The notes beneath the pieces were generated by a model. That model made no database searches. It was given only the letters and a program-made list of their open reading frames with translations, and was not told where the DNA came from. A stretch of DNA of 47,055 bases from Thermoclostridium caenicola (lineage in GTDB: Bacteria > Bacillota > Clostridia > DSM-8532), in the NCBI RefSeq assembly GCF_900142095.1, contig NZ_FQZP01000016.1, forward strand, positions 1 through 47,055. Direction: 5' to 3'. This document shows, piece after piece, positions 34,422 through 43,072 of this stretch. A program made the position numbers and the translations under genes. Within the stretch, counting starts at the first letter, position 1. Every line of letters starts with the position of its first letter.

Positions 34422-35102
34422 TTATTTGCTGTATTTCTTGTATCCAGGATGGCGGCCGGTCAGTTTGAATCCTTCCCGCATTTTGATAAGGCGGTCAATG
34501 TTTTCTTTGGCTATTTCCCGCTCGCCGCCCAGGAGCCTGGCCGTTAGGCTGATCTTGGCCTGGAGCTCAAGGGTCTCCATCCGGTAATAGGCGGTGATCA
34601 GATCGGCCCCAAGGGCAAGGGCCCCATGGTTCTCCAGAAGCACCACGTCATGCTCCCTGATAAAGGGCGAAATGGCATCCGGCACCTCATAGGTGGAAGG
34701 GGTGCCGAAAGGGGCAATGGGAACCGATCCCAGGGTCAGAACGGTCTCCACCATTGAATAGGAATCCATGGGTATATGGGCAACGGCAAACCCGGTGGCT
34801 GTCGGCGGGTGGGCATGGACAACCGCTCCCACATCGGGCCGTTCCTCATAGCAGCGCATATGCATCTTGATCTCGCTGGACGGCCTATATCCCGGGGCGC
34901 CGGAAACCAATTCGCCTTTGGCGTTGATCAGCACCAGCTTCTCCGGTGTCATGAAGCTCTTGCTGATGCCGGTGGGCGTTGCCATGAACAGATCGTCCTC
35001 AATCTTGACGGTGATATTCCCGTCGTTGGCTGCAACCCAACCAAGCTGCCACATCCTGTGGCAGATGTCACACAATTGTTCCCTCAACTGCTGATACTCC
35101 AT
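34422..35102 (-). CDS. Class II aldolase/adducin family protein (fuculose-phosphate aldolase-like)
   Basis: 226-residue zinc-dependent aldolase-fold protein. It has the N-terminal NDGNITVK block (substrate/phosphate binding), the PTGISKSFMTPEKLV block, zinc ligands in VVHAHPP and the ENHGAL block with the third histidine, typical of L-fuculose-1-phosphate and related aldolases. The natural substrate (fuculose, rhamnulose, ribulose or a methylthio-sugar phosphate) cannot be decided, and no sugar pathway genes are adjacent. The ATG at 35102 follows GAGGGAG at six bases; an earlier start at 35117 is weaker. Confidence 0.88.
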   Translation of the reverse strand: MEYQQLREQLCDICHRMWQLGWVAANDGNITVKIEDDLFMATPTGISKSFMTPEKLVLINAKGELVSGAPGYRPSSEIKMHMRCYEERPDVGAVVHAHPPTATGFAVAHIPMDSYSMVETVLTLGSVPIAPFGTPSTYEVPDAISPFIREHDVVLLENHGALALGADLITAYYRMETLELQAKISLTARLLGGEREIAKENIDRLIKMREGFKLTGRHPGYKKYSK

Positions 35103-35193
35103 AGCTGTCTCCCTCACTTTTCTGAAATAATTCGATAAGTGTATTGTATCATATACGCTGCATACTTTGTCGGTTTTTTGACAATTTTTATCC

Positions 35194-35234
35194 TGAGATT
35201 GCCACGCTCCGCTGACGCTGCGCTCGCAATGACA
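35194..35234. repeat. Short palindromic intergenic repeat (candidate)
   Basis: The stretch begins GAGATTGCCACGC and ends GCTCGCAATGACA; the outer parts (ATTGC and GCAAT, with further partial pairing) can fold into a hairpin. It resembles the widespread short intergenic repeats that read GTCATTGCGAGC...GTGGCAATC in many bacterial genomes. Only one copy is in the window, so repetition in this genome is not shown. Confidence 0.45.
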
Positions 35235-35286
35235 ACCGCGCAGAAAGGAAGCCCGTAAAAGTCAAGGTCGCATTGCGATAAGACGC

Positions 35287-35325
35287 AAAAAAACAGCCCT
35301 TTCATCTTACCGATGAAAGGGCTGT
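35287..35325 (-). terminator. Terminator downstream of the histidine kinase gene
   Basis: A 14-bp perfect stem (minus strand GATGAAAGGGCTGT loop / complement, loop of five bases) is followed directly by seven T residues on the minus strand. It lies about 80 bases after the kinase stop codon and closes the two-component operon. Confidence 0.9.
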
Positions 35326-35407
35326 CAGCAACGCTTCATTCAGGCCGGGCGTTCCCACGCTGTGAGAAAATGACGCGCTCTGCCCAAAATCATAGGGGAT
35401 TTGGTTT

Positions 35408-37732
35408 TCAAGGCGTTGTGGCAGCATCCTCACTGTTCCGTCCTTCATTTTCTTCAAGGGTGTCCCCGCCATCATCGGGCCGGGATGCTCCTTCACTGTT
35501 TTCCGGGGAATCCTCGCAGGCATCTTCGGTCATCGGGGATTCTTCCACATCTTCAGCGTCTTCATAAGACACGCCGGATTCCTGAACTTCACTCTCACCC
35601 TGAAGCAGGGGCGTATCCCCGTCAGCCTCATCCAGGGATTGGGCGGTTTCCTCCCCGTACCCACCGGCATCCGAATCAGGCGCTTCTTCTTCCATTGTCC
35701 GGTCCCCTATATCATCGTCCAGCCGGCTGAAGACCAGGGTCACCTTGAACAGGTCGCCGTCGATGCTGATATCAAAGCTTCCGCCGCAGGCATGGGTAAA
35801 GCTGCTGGCAATGGCCAGCCCGAGACCCGAGCCTTCGGTGGAACGGGCCTTATCCCCCCGCACAAAGCGCTCCACGATCTCATCCGCGTCGAAGTTCATC
35901 TCATAGTTGGCGATATTCTTGATCTCCACTTTTGCCTTGTGTTGATCCACAGTCAGATCCACATAAACCCTGGACCTGTCCATGGAGTATTTCAGCGCGT
36001 TTGAGATGAGGTTCTGGAATACCCGGTAGAGCCTTCTGCCGTCGCTCAGGACATAAACCGGCGCGTCGGGTATTTTGACCTTGAAAATCAGGCCGGACTC
36101 CTCAATCTCCTCATTCATGTCGGCCAGGGTCTGCTCCAGGAGCCTGCCCAGATCAAGCCGCTCCATGTTCAGCACCATGTTTCCGCTGGCGGCACGGCTC
36201 AGTTCAAACAGGTCCTGGATAAGGGTCTTGAGCCGGTCGGCCTTCTGGGCAAGTATTCTCACATAATCCTTCACCGTGTCCGGCAGGCCTTCCTCCCTGG
36301 CGATCAGGTCGGTATAGCTGATGATGGATGTCAGCGGCGTTTTCAGGTCGTGGGAGACATTGGTGATGAGCTCCATCTTCATGCGCTCGCTTTTCAGCTT
36401 TTCTTCCACGGCCTTTTGGATACCGTTCTGAATATGGGTCAGGTTCTCCCAGGCCATGCGGAGATCCGAGTTGGGGGACAGGGATGAGGCGGTTTCATAC
36501 TTCCCGTTCTTCATGTCCGCAATCCGATCCACGAGAAGGCCAAGTTCGTCCACGGTCTGCCTGTAGTTTTTGAGGTACAGATAAAGCAGGAAGAAGCCGG
36601 CAGCAACAAAAAACATGGCTATGGGCGCAGCCCTGTTCCCGGCGACTGCGAAGCAAAACGCCAGGAACACCAGGACCACCTCTGCCGCAACCAGGGCATG
36701 GATCCGCCACAGCAACGCTTTCTGGAAGGGCTTCCTGCTCTCGAATCTCCGATAAACACCCACAAGCCAGGTGATAGAGTTATGCGTGAAGAACCGCTTC
36801 CTGTTGACCCGCCAATCCACCAGCATGATGTAGAACCACCACAGGCCGCAAAGGGAGAACATGCAACTTAAAAAGGTATCACCGGTGTTTTCCCAAAGCT
36901 GGTAGAGAAACAACAGAACCAGCAGCGAAAGAATTGCTTTTACCTCAAACCACACGCGCCCCGATATGCGGGCCAGGGTTTCGTCAAACTCCCGCTTGGT
37001 CCGCCTTTTGAGAAGGGCGATCAGCATCAGGACAAAGTCCAGGACTATGGCTCCAATAAACCCGAAGCAAAGCCATCTTGCTTCAGCATACCGCTGCCAT
37101 ATCCGGTAGAGGCTGCTGATGCCATAAGGATTCTCCGCGATATCTTTTCTGACCATAAGAAGAATGCGGATCTCCGGATGCTGGATGCCCTTTTTCAGAT
37201 AACCTCCCAGCCAGGTGTCCTGGTAGCCGCTTCTTTCGCTGTAAACGTTTACGGGCCGGTTCCTGTTCTGCGCCATGACGCTTGTACCGTTGTAGTAAAG
37301 ATAATAGTCATAGCCCTGGGGCAGGATCACCTTGTCCCCTGCCTGCAGTACGGTCCCGTCCAGGGTGGTTGCAGACTCCCGGGCAAGCACCGCTTCCTTA
37401 TCCACATTTCCGATCTTTTTGCCTGTGATGAGATTTTCGGCATAATAGAGCAGGTTCTCACCCTCATCCCTGAAGGTGCTGACATAACTCTCCATATAGT
37501 CGGTGCCGGTGACAACCCGCATAAGATGTTCAAAACGCTCTGATATGTCCTCTTTGAACCTGGAGGTATCCTTGATGTCCCACCGGATAATGGCCATGAT
37601 GTCATCAAAATGGCTGACAATATCCTCGGCAGCTGCCAGGCCCACAACTGCCAGCGCGATGAAAAGATTCACCCCGAGAAAGAAGCACAGCCATGCCAGA
37701 AAAGCCCTAGATTTTTTCGATCTTGTAACCAA
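35408..37732 (-). CDS. Membrane sensor histidine kinase with a long acidic C-terminal tail
   Basis: 774-residue sensor kinase. An N-terminal membrane helix (about 11-34) is followed by an outside domain of about 175 residues and then a cluster of further helices between about 219 and 388. Next are the phosphoacceptor histidine H461 in SHDLKTPLT, the N-box NLISNALKYS (574-583) and the G2 box GSGLGLAI (634-641). After the ATPase domain comes a tail of about 100 residues (672-774), almost all Glu, Asp, Ser, Gly and Ala, which I have not seen in this family. It overlaps the response regulator gene by 26 bases. The core resembles VanS-type kinases; the signal is unknown. Confidence 0.9.
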   Translation of the reverse strand: MVTRSKKSRAFLAWLCFFLGVNLFIALAVVGLAAAEDIVSHFDDIMAIIRWDIKDTSRFKEDISERFEHLMRVVTGTDYMESYVSTFRDEGENLLYYAENLITGKKIGNVDKEAVLARESATTLDGTVLQAGDKVILPQGYDYYLYYNGTSVMAQNRNRPVNVYSERSGYQDTWLGGYLKKGIQHPEIRILLMVRKDIAENPYGISSLYRIWQRYAEARWLCFGFIGAIVLDFVLMLIALLKRRTKREFDETLARISGRVWFEVKAILSLLVLLFLYQLWENTGDTFLSCMFSLCGLWWFYIMLVDWRVNRKRFFTHNSITWLVGVYRRFESRKPFQKALLWRIHALVAAEVVLVFLAFCFAVAGNRAAPIAMFFVAAGFFLLYLYLKNYRQTVDELGLLVDRIADMKNGKYETASSLSPNSDLRMAWENLTHIQNGIQKAVEEKLKSERMKMELITNVSHDLKTPLTSIISYTDLIAREEGLPDTVKDYVRILAQKADRLKTLIQDLFELSRAASGNMVLNMERLDLGRLLEQTLADMNEEIEESGLIFKVKIPDAPVYVLSDGRRLYRVFQNLISNALKYSMDRSRVYVDLTVDQHKAKVEIKNIANYEMNFDADEIVERFVRGDKARSTEGSGLGLAIASSFTHACGGSFDISIDGDLFKVTLVFSRLDDDIGDRTMEEEAPDSDAGGYGEETAQSLDEADGDTPLLQGESEVQESGVSYEDAEDVEESPMTEDACEDSPENSEGASRPDDGGDTLEENEGRNSEDAATTP

Positions 37733-38408
37733 TGCCCCACACCACCTTCAGATATTTGGGCTCTCTCGGGTTAATCTCTATCTTTTCCCTGATCCGCCGG
37801 ATATGCACCATGACGGTATTCTCCACATGGAAGGCCGGCTCGCCCCAGACCCGTTCATAGATTTCCTCTGCCGGGAACACCCTTCCCGGATGCCGCATGA
37901 GAAGCTCCATGATTTTGGTTTCGGTAGCCGTCAGCCTGACAGGCTCACCCAGGAGGGTCAGGGTCCTGGTTTCCGGATCATAGCAGAGATCGCCCGTACG
38001 CAGGACATTCTTCTTCTCGGCGCCGTTCACGTCGCCCAGGATCATGTACCTGCGCAACTGGGCCTTGACCCTTGCCACGAGTTCCAGCGGGTTGAACGGC
38101 TTGGTCACATAGTCGTCGGCGCCCATGGACAACCCCAGGATCTTGTCGCTGTCCTCCGACTTGGCTGACAGGATGATGATGGGTATATTCCTTTCCTCGC
38201 GGATCTTCAGGGTCGCCGAAAGACCGTCCAGCCTGGGCATCATGATGTCCAGCAGGATCAACTGAATGCTGTGGTTCGCCAGGATATCCAGGGCCTGGAG
38301 ACCATCGTAGGCCTTATAAACCTGGTACCCCTCGTTTTCAAGGTTGATGCTTATGGCCCTGACGATCTCCCGGTCGTCATCCACCACCAGAATACCGGGC
38401 TTATCCAT
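37707..38408 (-). CDS. OmpR/PhoB family response regulator (VanR-like)
   Basis: 233-residue two-domain regulator. The receiver domain has the acidic pair DDD (about residues 10-12), the phosphorylated aspartate at 54 in LLDIMMP, and the lysine in YVTKPF. A winged-helix DNA-binding domain begins near GDLCYDPETRTLTLLGEPVRLTATE and ends YLKVVWGIGYKI. The ATG at 38408 has GGAGGT about eight bases upstream and is preferred over one at 38447. It overlaps the kinase gene downstream, so the two form one system. The adjacent transglutaminase gene could be a target but nothing in the sequence proves it. Confidence 0.94.
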   Translation of the reverse strand: MDKPGILVVDDDREIVRAISINLENEGYQVYKAYDGLQALDILANHSIQLILLDIMMPRLDGLSATLKIREERNIPIIILSAKSEDSDKILGLSMGADDYVTKPFNPLELVARVKAQLRRYMILGDVNGAEKKNVLRTGDLCYDPETRTLTLLGEPVRLTATETKIMELLMRHPGRVFPAEEIYERVWGEPAFHVENTVMVHIRRIREKIEINPREPKYLKVVWGIGYKIEKI

Positions 38409-38583
38409 GCAGCCACCTCCCATCCACCATGATACAATACGGCGCAAAAAGTTTCAGCAAAAAAGAAAGAAACCCTTCAAGCCCGGGCATTATCCTAACA
38501 GGATAACCTTACGAAAGGCCTGACGGATTTCTTACATTTTTCTTAAGAACCAAACCCGGCAATAAGCTGCGGGAGATAAGCCT

Positions 38584-39954
38584 TCACCTGACCCAGATGT
38601 CCACCACGCCGTACGCATCGTTGACCGAATAGGTCAGGCCCCTGATCCCCCATGCATTTGCCGTGTTCTGGATAAGCCTTGGGATATCATAACCTCCCGT
38701 GTCATAATCGAGAATTCGCAGGGACAGGTGATCCCTGCCGTCGGCGACCGCCGCTCCCACAAGGCCTGAAAATTCATCAGGAGAAGCCACAGTCAGCCCA
38801 TAGTAATGGTAATAGTTGTACAGCGTATCCACGCATTGGGGATAAGCCGCCTTGTCCCAGGAATGATCCTTCTGAATCTCATGGTCTGCCAAATTGAAAT
38901 AGACGTGGGTCAAAACCTGCGAACCGCCGGCCATCACCGGATCATCCCAGGTGGTGTCCACATGGTAGTACTGCCCGTCCAGGCAGACCATATTCCATGC
39001 GTGGGCATTTCCCTTGGAATATCCGACCACCACCAGGCTGCGGATATTCACCCGATCCAGCAGCAGCTTCATGGCCTTGGCATACCCTTCGCACACGGCC
39101 GAACCGTTTACCAGGACGCCATAGGCCGTATAGGCTTCCGGTGGTGTACTGCCCTTTCGCTGGTTCTCTATATCGTACCGGCAATTGTTCACGATATAGT
39201 CATGAATGGCCAGTTCCTTTTCAAAATCAGTCATACCCGGCTCAATAATGGCGGCGATGATCTCATCAGCCCGCTGAGACGTGGCCTGTACGGCGCTTAA
39301 GACTTCGTCCCGGCTTTTGCTGTATCTCAGCGTCAGCTGGCCGTCCGACCGGTAGCGGCAGCCCTCATAAAACATGATCTCAGGGTCTTCCAGGACGATC
39401 TGTTCGATGATGTCAAAAATGATTTCGGAATCGTTTTCCGTTCCCAGGACGGGAAGGGAAACCTGCTCCCTGGCATCCTTCAGGGCTTCCCGGATCAGCG
39501 TATGTATCCGCTCGATTTTCTGACCGTAGGTAAGGCTGGTAGCCTCCTTCCGCTCGCCGGTCATCGCACCGGTTTTGCGATCTAAGCCGGTATCCCCGGC
39601 CATGTCCGGTGAAAGCCCGGACGACGCGACAGGTTCTGCAGTACTGTTATTCCCTGCCCGAAAAGAGGTTTCAGGAGTTTCGGGCCGGAAAGGCTCAGCG
39701 GCCGGAATCTGACCGGCTGTCTTCCCGGGAGTGACATCCTCCCTGTCCGGAATCATGAAGCGCCCCTGGACCCATTGGGCGATCTGGGCCCTGTACAGAA
39801 AGGCCGCAAAAACCAGCAGCACAAAAAAGGCCCACCCCCAGCCCCCGGAACGGCGTTTAGCGGGGTGGCCGCATCGTCCGCAATGCTTCCAGTTAATTGG
39901 TATATAGGAACCGCATCTTTGGCATTGTCTGAAGCCAGCATAGCGATATGACAA
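38584..39954 (-). CDS. Zinc-ribbon, membrane-anchored transglutaminase-like protein
   Basis: About 456 residues. An N-terminal zinc ribbon (CQRCG...CGRCG, about residues 11-29) is followed by one membrane helix (about 39-56), a low-complexity linker, and a C-terminal extracytoplasmic domain with the transglutaminase/protease triad. This is Cys in GSAVCEGYAKAM, His in GNAHAWNMV and Asp in YHVDTTWDDP. Such domains act as peptidases or crosslinkers, often on cell-wall or surface proteins; the substrate is unknown. GGAGGT lies only one base before the ATG at 39960, so a TTG at 39954 (seven bases spacing) may be the real start. Confidence 0.82.
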   Translation of the reverse strand: MSYRYAGFRQCQRCGSYIPINWKHCGRCGHPAKRRSGGWGWAFFVLLVFAAFLYRAQIAQWVQGRFMIPDREDVTPGKTAGQIPAAEPFRPETPETSFRAGNNSTAEPVASSGLSPDMAGDTGLDRKTGAMTGERKEATSLTYGQKIERIHTLIREALKDAREQVSLPVLGTENDSEIIFDIIEQIVLEDPEIMFYEGCRYRSDGQLTLRYSKSRDEVLSAVQATSQRADEIIAAIIEPGMTDFEKELAIHDYIVNNCRYDIENQRKGSTPPEAYTAYGVLVNGSAVCEGYAKAMKLLLDRVNIRSLVVVGYSKGNAHAWNMVCLDGQYYHVDTTWDDPVMAGGSQVLTHVYFNLADHEIQKDHSWDKAAYPQCVDTLYNYYHYYGLTVASPDEFSGLVGAAVADGRDHLSLRILDYDTGGYDIPRLIQNTANAWGIRGLTYSVNDAYGVVDIWVR

Positions 39955-40045
39955 ACCCATACCTCCGTCAATCGGTGTTCAGGCATTACACATTCATACT
40001 CCAGCATCCATGCTATATGTGTACCATATGAAATGACTGGCAAAG

Positions 40046-40822
40046 TTATTTCACATTCTTGTTTCGGACATAAATATGCTTGATATGGGGTTTTCCGGTG
40101 TCCCGCTCGTCAATCTCAAAACGGTTGATAGCCTTGATAAGCGGGGTCAGCTTGTTGAACCCGTAGTTTCTGGAGTCAAAATCAGGTCTTTTTTTCTGGA
40201 TGAGGCTTCCCACCTCTCCCAGGAAAGCCCATCCCGAGTCGTCGGCCAGATCCGATATGGTGGAAGATATCAATTTTATCACATCTTCAGGGATCCTGTC
40301 ATCGCTCTCGGCTTCACTGCTGGGCTTGCTGGTTTTCGGGCTTTTAACCTTGGGCGGCGGAGTTTCCTTCTTCTCTTCCGACTTTCCGATGATCTCCAGG
40401 TAGATGAACTTGTCACATGCCGCAATGAACGGGCTGGGGGTCTTCTTTTCCCCGATGCCGATCACCTTCATGCCCGCTTCCCGCAGGCGGATGGCCAGGC
40501 GTGTGAAATCGCTGTCGCTGGAAACAATACAAAAACCATCCACCTTCCCGGAATAGAGGATGTCCATGGCATCGATGATCATGGCCGAGTCGGTGGAGTT
40601 CTTCCCTGTTGTATAGCTGTACTGCTGTATGGGTGTTATGGCGTTTTCCAGAAGCACACCCTTCCATCCGGACAGGGTGGGCTTTGTCCAATCGCCGTAG
40701 ATTCGCTTGAAAGTCGGTGTGCCATACAGGGCGATTTCCTCCATCACCGCCTTGATATTGCTGTATGGCACATTATCCGCATCTATCAGAACGGCCAGCC
40801 GCAGATCCTGCATGTCTTCCAT
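40046..40822 (-). CDS. NYN domain (LabA/DUF88-like) protein with C-terminal OST-HTH domain
   Basis: 258-residue protein. The N-terminal NYN (PIN-like) nuclease domain has the acidic residues expected at the active site in LAVLIDADNVPYSN, STDSAMIIDAMD and CIVSSDSDFTRLAIRLRE. A charged, Lys/Pro-rich linker (about residues 150-175) leads to an OST-HTH/LOTUS domain (WAFLGEVGSLIQKKRPDFDSRNYGFNKLTPLIKAI), which binds RNA in studied proteins. An RNA nuclease role is the family expectation; the target is unknown. The ATG at 40822 has AGGGGGA six bases upstream. A TGGTATAAT promoter lies at 40859. Confidence 0.88.
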   Translation of the reverse strand: MEDMQDLRLAVLIDADNVPYSNIKAVMEEIALYGTPTFKRIYGDWTKPTLSGWKGVLLENAITPIQQYSYTTGKNSTDSAMIIDAMDILYSGKVDGFCIVSSDSDFTRLAIRLREAGMKVIGIGEKKTPSPFIAACDKFIYLEIIGKSEEKKETPPPKVKSPKTSKPSSEAESDDRIPEDVIKLISSTISDLADDSGWAFLGEVGSLIQKKRPDFDSRNYGFNKLTPLIKAINRFEIDERDTGKPHIKHIYVRNKNVK

Positions 40823-40858
40823 CCCGATTCCCCCTTTTCTCATAACCTTCTTCCTTTA

Positions 40859-40867
40859 ATTATACCA
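40859..40867 (-). promoter_or_regulatory. Extended -10 promoter of the NYN gene
   Basis: Minus-strand TGGTATAAT is a perfect extended -10 element about 37 bases before the start codon. The -35 region (TGCCAG at 17 bases) is weak, as is usual with extended -10 promoters. Confidence 0.6.
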
Positions 40868-40944
40868 ACTGGACCACGGGACTGGCATCCACGAAAGAAG
40901 GCGAGAAAGGATCCAATTTATGGGTCATACACGGAATGTTCCGC

Positions 40945-42861
40945 CTAGCGCTCGTAGTAGGTGTATCCCCTCAATCCGTTTTCATAGGCCCGCATGATCT
41001 CGCGTCTTTCACTGGCGCTGATGTAACCGCTGCGTATAGCCTCCTCGCAGGTTTCCCGGAAATTCGCGCACATGATCTTGGGATCATACTCCACATAGGA
41101 CAGGACATCGGACACGCTGTCCCCATGAAGTTCCTTGGTCAGATCAAAGGTGCCGTCGGGATTGATCCGGACGCTGACCACGTTGGTATCGCCGAACAGG
41201 TTGTGGAGATCACCCAGGGTTTCCTGGTAGGCGCCCACCAGGAACACGCCCAGGTAGTAATCATCGCCGTTTTTCAGTTCATGGAGCGGAATGCTCTTGC
41301 GCACATCGTGCAGATCGATGAACCGATCGATCTTGCCGTCGCAGTCGCAGGTGATATCGGCAATCACCGCGTTTCTTCTGGGCAGTTCCAGCAAGCGGTG
41401 CACCGGCATGATGGGAAAGAGCTGATCGATGGCCCAGCTGTCCGGAATGGACTGGAACACCGAGAAATTGCCATAATAGATGTCGGCCAGGGCATGCTCG
41501 ATATCCTCCAGTTCCGGCGGGAAATGCTTCAGCTCCTCCTTCTCCCTGGCAATCTGGTACATGGTATTCCAGAACAGTTTTTCGGCCAGGGCGCGCTCTC
41601 TCAGGCTGATCCGGCCATGCTTGAACATGTCGCGGATCTCATCCCGGTAATACAGCGCGTCGTTATAGCATTCCTGGATGTTCTTGACCGAGATGTTTCT
41701 GTAAACGTCATACAGGTTCCTGATCTGTTCCGATGCGTTCTCATCGGGCTGTTCGGGCACGTCATAGGTCTCAAACCTTTCCACATCCAGCACGTTGAAC
41801 AGGAGCACCGAGTAATAGGCCACCACCGCGCGTCCGGATTCGGTCACGATGATGGGATGCGGTATTTTCTCGGCATCCAGCACGGTCATGACCGCTTCCA
41901 CGATATCGGTGCAGTACTCCTCCACCGTATAGTTGCGGCTGTGGGTGAAGTTGGTATTGGAACCGTCGTAGTCCACGGCCAGGCCTCCGCCCAGGTCCAG
42001 GTAGCCCATGGGCGCTCCTTCCTTGACCAGTTCCGCATAAACACGGGTAGCCTCCAGGACGGCTGCGCGGATATCACGGATATTGGGTATCTGGGAGCCC
42101 AGATGGTAATGGAGCAGCTTCAGGCAGTCCAGCATCTTCTCTTCCTTGAGCTTATCCACCACCTCGATGAGCTGGGACATGTTCAGGCCAAACAGGCTGC
42201 GGTCCCCGCCCGACTCGGTCCAGTGGCCGCCGGCCTTCGACGAGAGCTTGATGCGGAGCCCGATAATGGGTTTTACGCCCAGGGCACGGGAGCGCTCCAA
42301 CACAATATCCACCTCATTGGGGATCTCTATCACGAAGATGCATTTGAACCCCATCTTCACGGCATAGAGCCCCAGATCCACAAATTCTTCGTCCTTGTAG
42401 CCGTTGCAGATGAGGCAGGCCTCCCTGTCCTTCATCAGGGATAGGGCGGCAATGAGTTCCGCCTTGCTGCCCACTTCCAGGCCGTGGTGGTAACGCTCCC
42501 CAAACCGGGTCACTTCCTCGACCACCTGTTGCTGCTGATTGACCTTGATGGGATAAACCCCCTTGTACTGGCCCTTGTAGCCCAGCTTCCCCATGGCTTC
42601 CCTGAAGGAATTGTTCAAAAAGGAGATCTGCGCGTCCAACAGGTTCTCGAACCGAAGCAGGACCGGCATGTCCATTCCGCGTTCCCGGACGCCGGAGATG
42701 ATATCCATGATGCTGACACCCGAAGATTGGTCCTTGTACGGGTTGACAACTACCTCTCCCTTGTCGGATATGGAGAAATATCCGGCGCCCCAGTTTTTTA
42801 TGCCGTAAAGCTCTTCGGACTTCTCTTTCGTCCAGCGGCTAAGCACATCCGTCTTGTTCAT
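40945..42861 (-). CDS. speA: Biosynthetic arginine decarboxylase SpeA
   Basis: PLP-dependent fold III enzyme that turns arginine into agmatine, the first step of polyamine synthesis by the agmatine route. The 638-residue length is that of SpeA. The PLP lysine is in KGVYPIKVNQQ; other blocks are GLEVGSKAEL, LHYHLGSQIPNI, YLDLGGGLAVDYDGS, ESGRAVVAYYS and DITCDCDGKID. The ATG at 42861 has GGAAGG nine bases upstream. It is the third gene of the polyamine unit, about 210 bases after nspC. Enzymes turning agmatine into putrescine are not in the window. Confidence 0.95.
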   Translation of the reverse strand: MNKTDVLSRWTKEKSEELYGIKNWGAGYFSISDKGEVVVNPYKDQSSGVSIMDIISGVRERGMDMPVLLRFENLLDAQISFLNNSFREAMGKLGYKGQYKGVYPIKVNQQQQVVEEVTRFGERYHHGLEVGSKAELIAALSLMKDREACLICNGYKDEEFVDLGLYAVKMGFKCIFVIEIPNEVDIVLERSRALGVKPIIGLRIKLSSKAGGHWTESGGDRSLFGLNMSQLIEVVDKLKEEKMLDCLKLLHYHLGSQIPNIRDIRAAVLEATRVYAELVKEGAPMGYLDLGGGLAVDYDGSNTNFTHSRNYTVEEYCTDIVEAVMTVLDAEKIPHPIIVTESGRAVVAYYSVLLFNVLDVERFETYDVPEQPDENASEQIRNLYDVYRNISVKNIQECYNDALYYRDEIRDMFKHGRISLRERALAEKLFWNTMYQIAREKEELKHFPPELEDIEHALADIYYGNFSVFQSIPDSWAIDQLFPIMPVHRLLELPRRNAVIADITCDCDGKIDRFIDLHDVRKSIPLHELKNGDDYYLGVFLVGAYQETLGDLHNLFGDTNVVSVRINPDGTFDLTKELHGDSVSDVLSYVEYDPKIMCANFRETCEEAIRSGYISASERREIMRAYENGLRGYTYYER

Positions 42862-42890
42862 AGCAATCAACCTTCCATCCTAATCCTGAT

Positions 42891-42943
42891 ACCGGTTTTA
42901 CCGGATAAGATAAAACCGGTTCGTCTGCACAAATCCGGTTTTA
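42891..42943. repeat. Inverted repeat plus extra copy between nspC and speA
   Basis: ACCGGTTTTA (42891-42900) and its exact complement (42911-42920) are 10 bases apart; a third copy, CCGGTTTTA, is at 42935-42943. The 211-bp gap between the two coding regions has no other clear feature. The element could be an mRNA hairpin setting relative expression of speA, or a regulator site; there is no T-tract, so it is not a standard terminator. Confidence 0.5.
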
Positions 42944-43072
42944 CATGCATCAACTTTTCTGCATGCCGCAAAGGGAACGCAGTCGCTATTATCTGTCATG
43001 CAACAACGGCTTTCAGAAACCAGCGCCATGCCCCGGCAGCATAATCAACGCGCTGAGTACGGCTTCTCATTC

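Noticed and set aside
40936-42444. 502-codon open frame on the plus strand
   Set aside because: Antisense shadow of speA, with a composition rich in His, Gln and Val and no recognisable motif.
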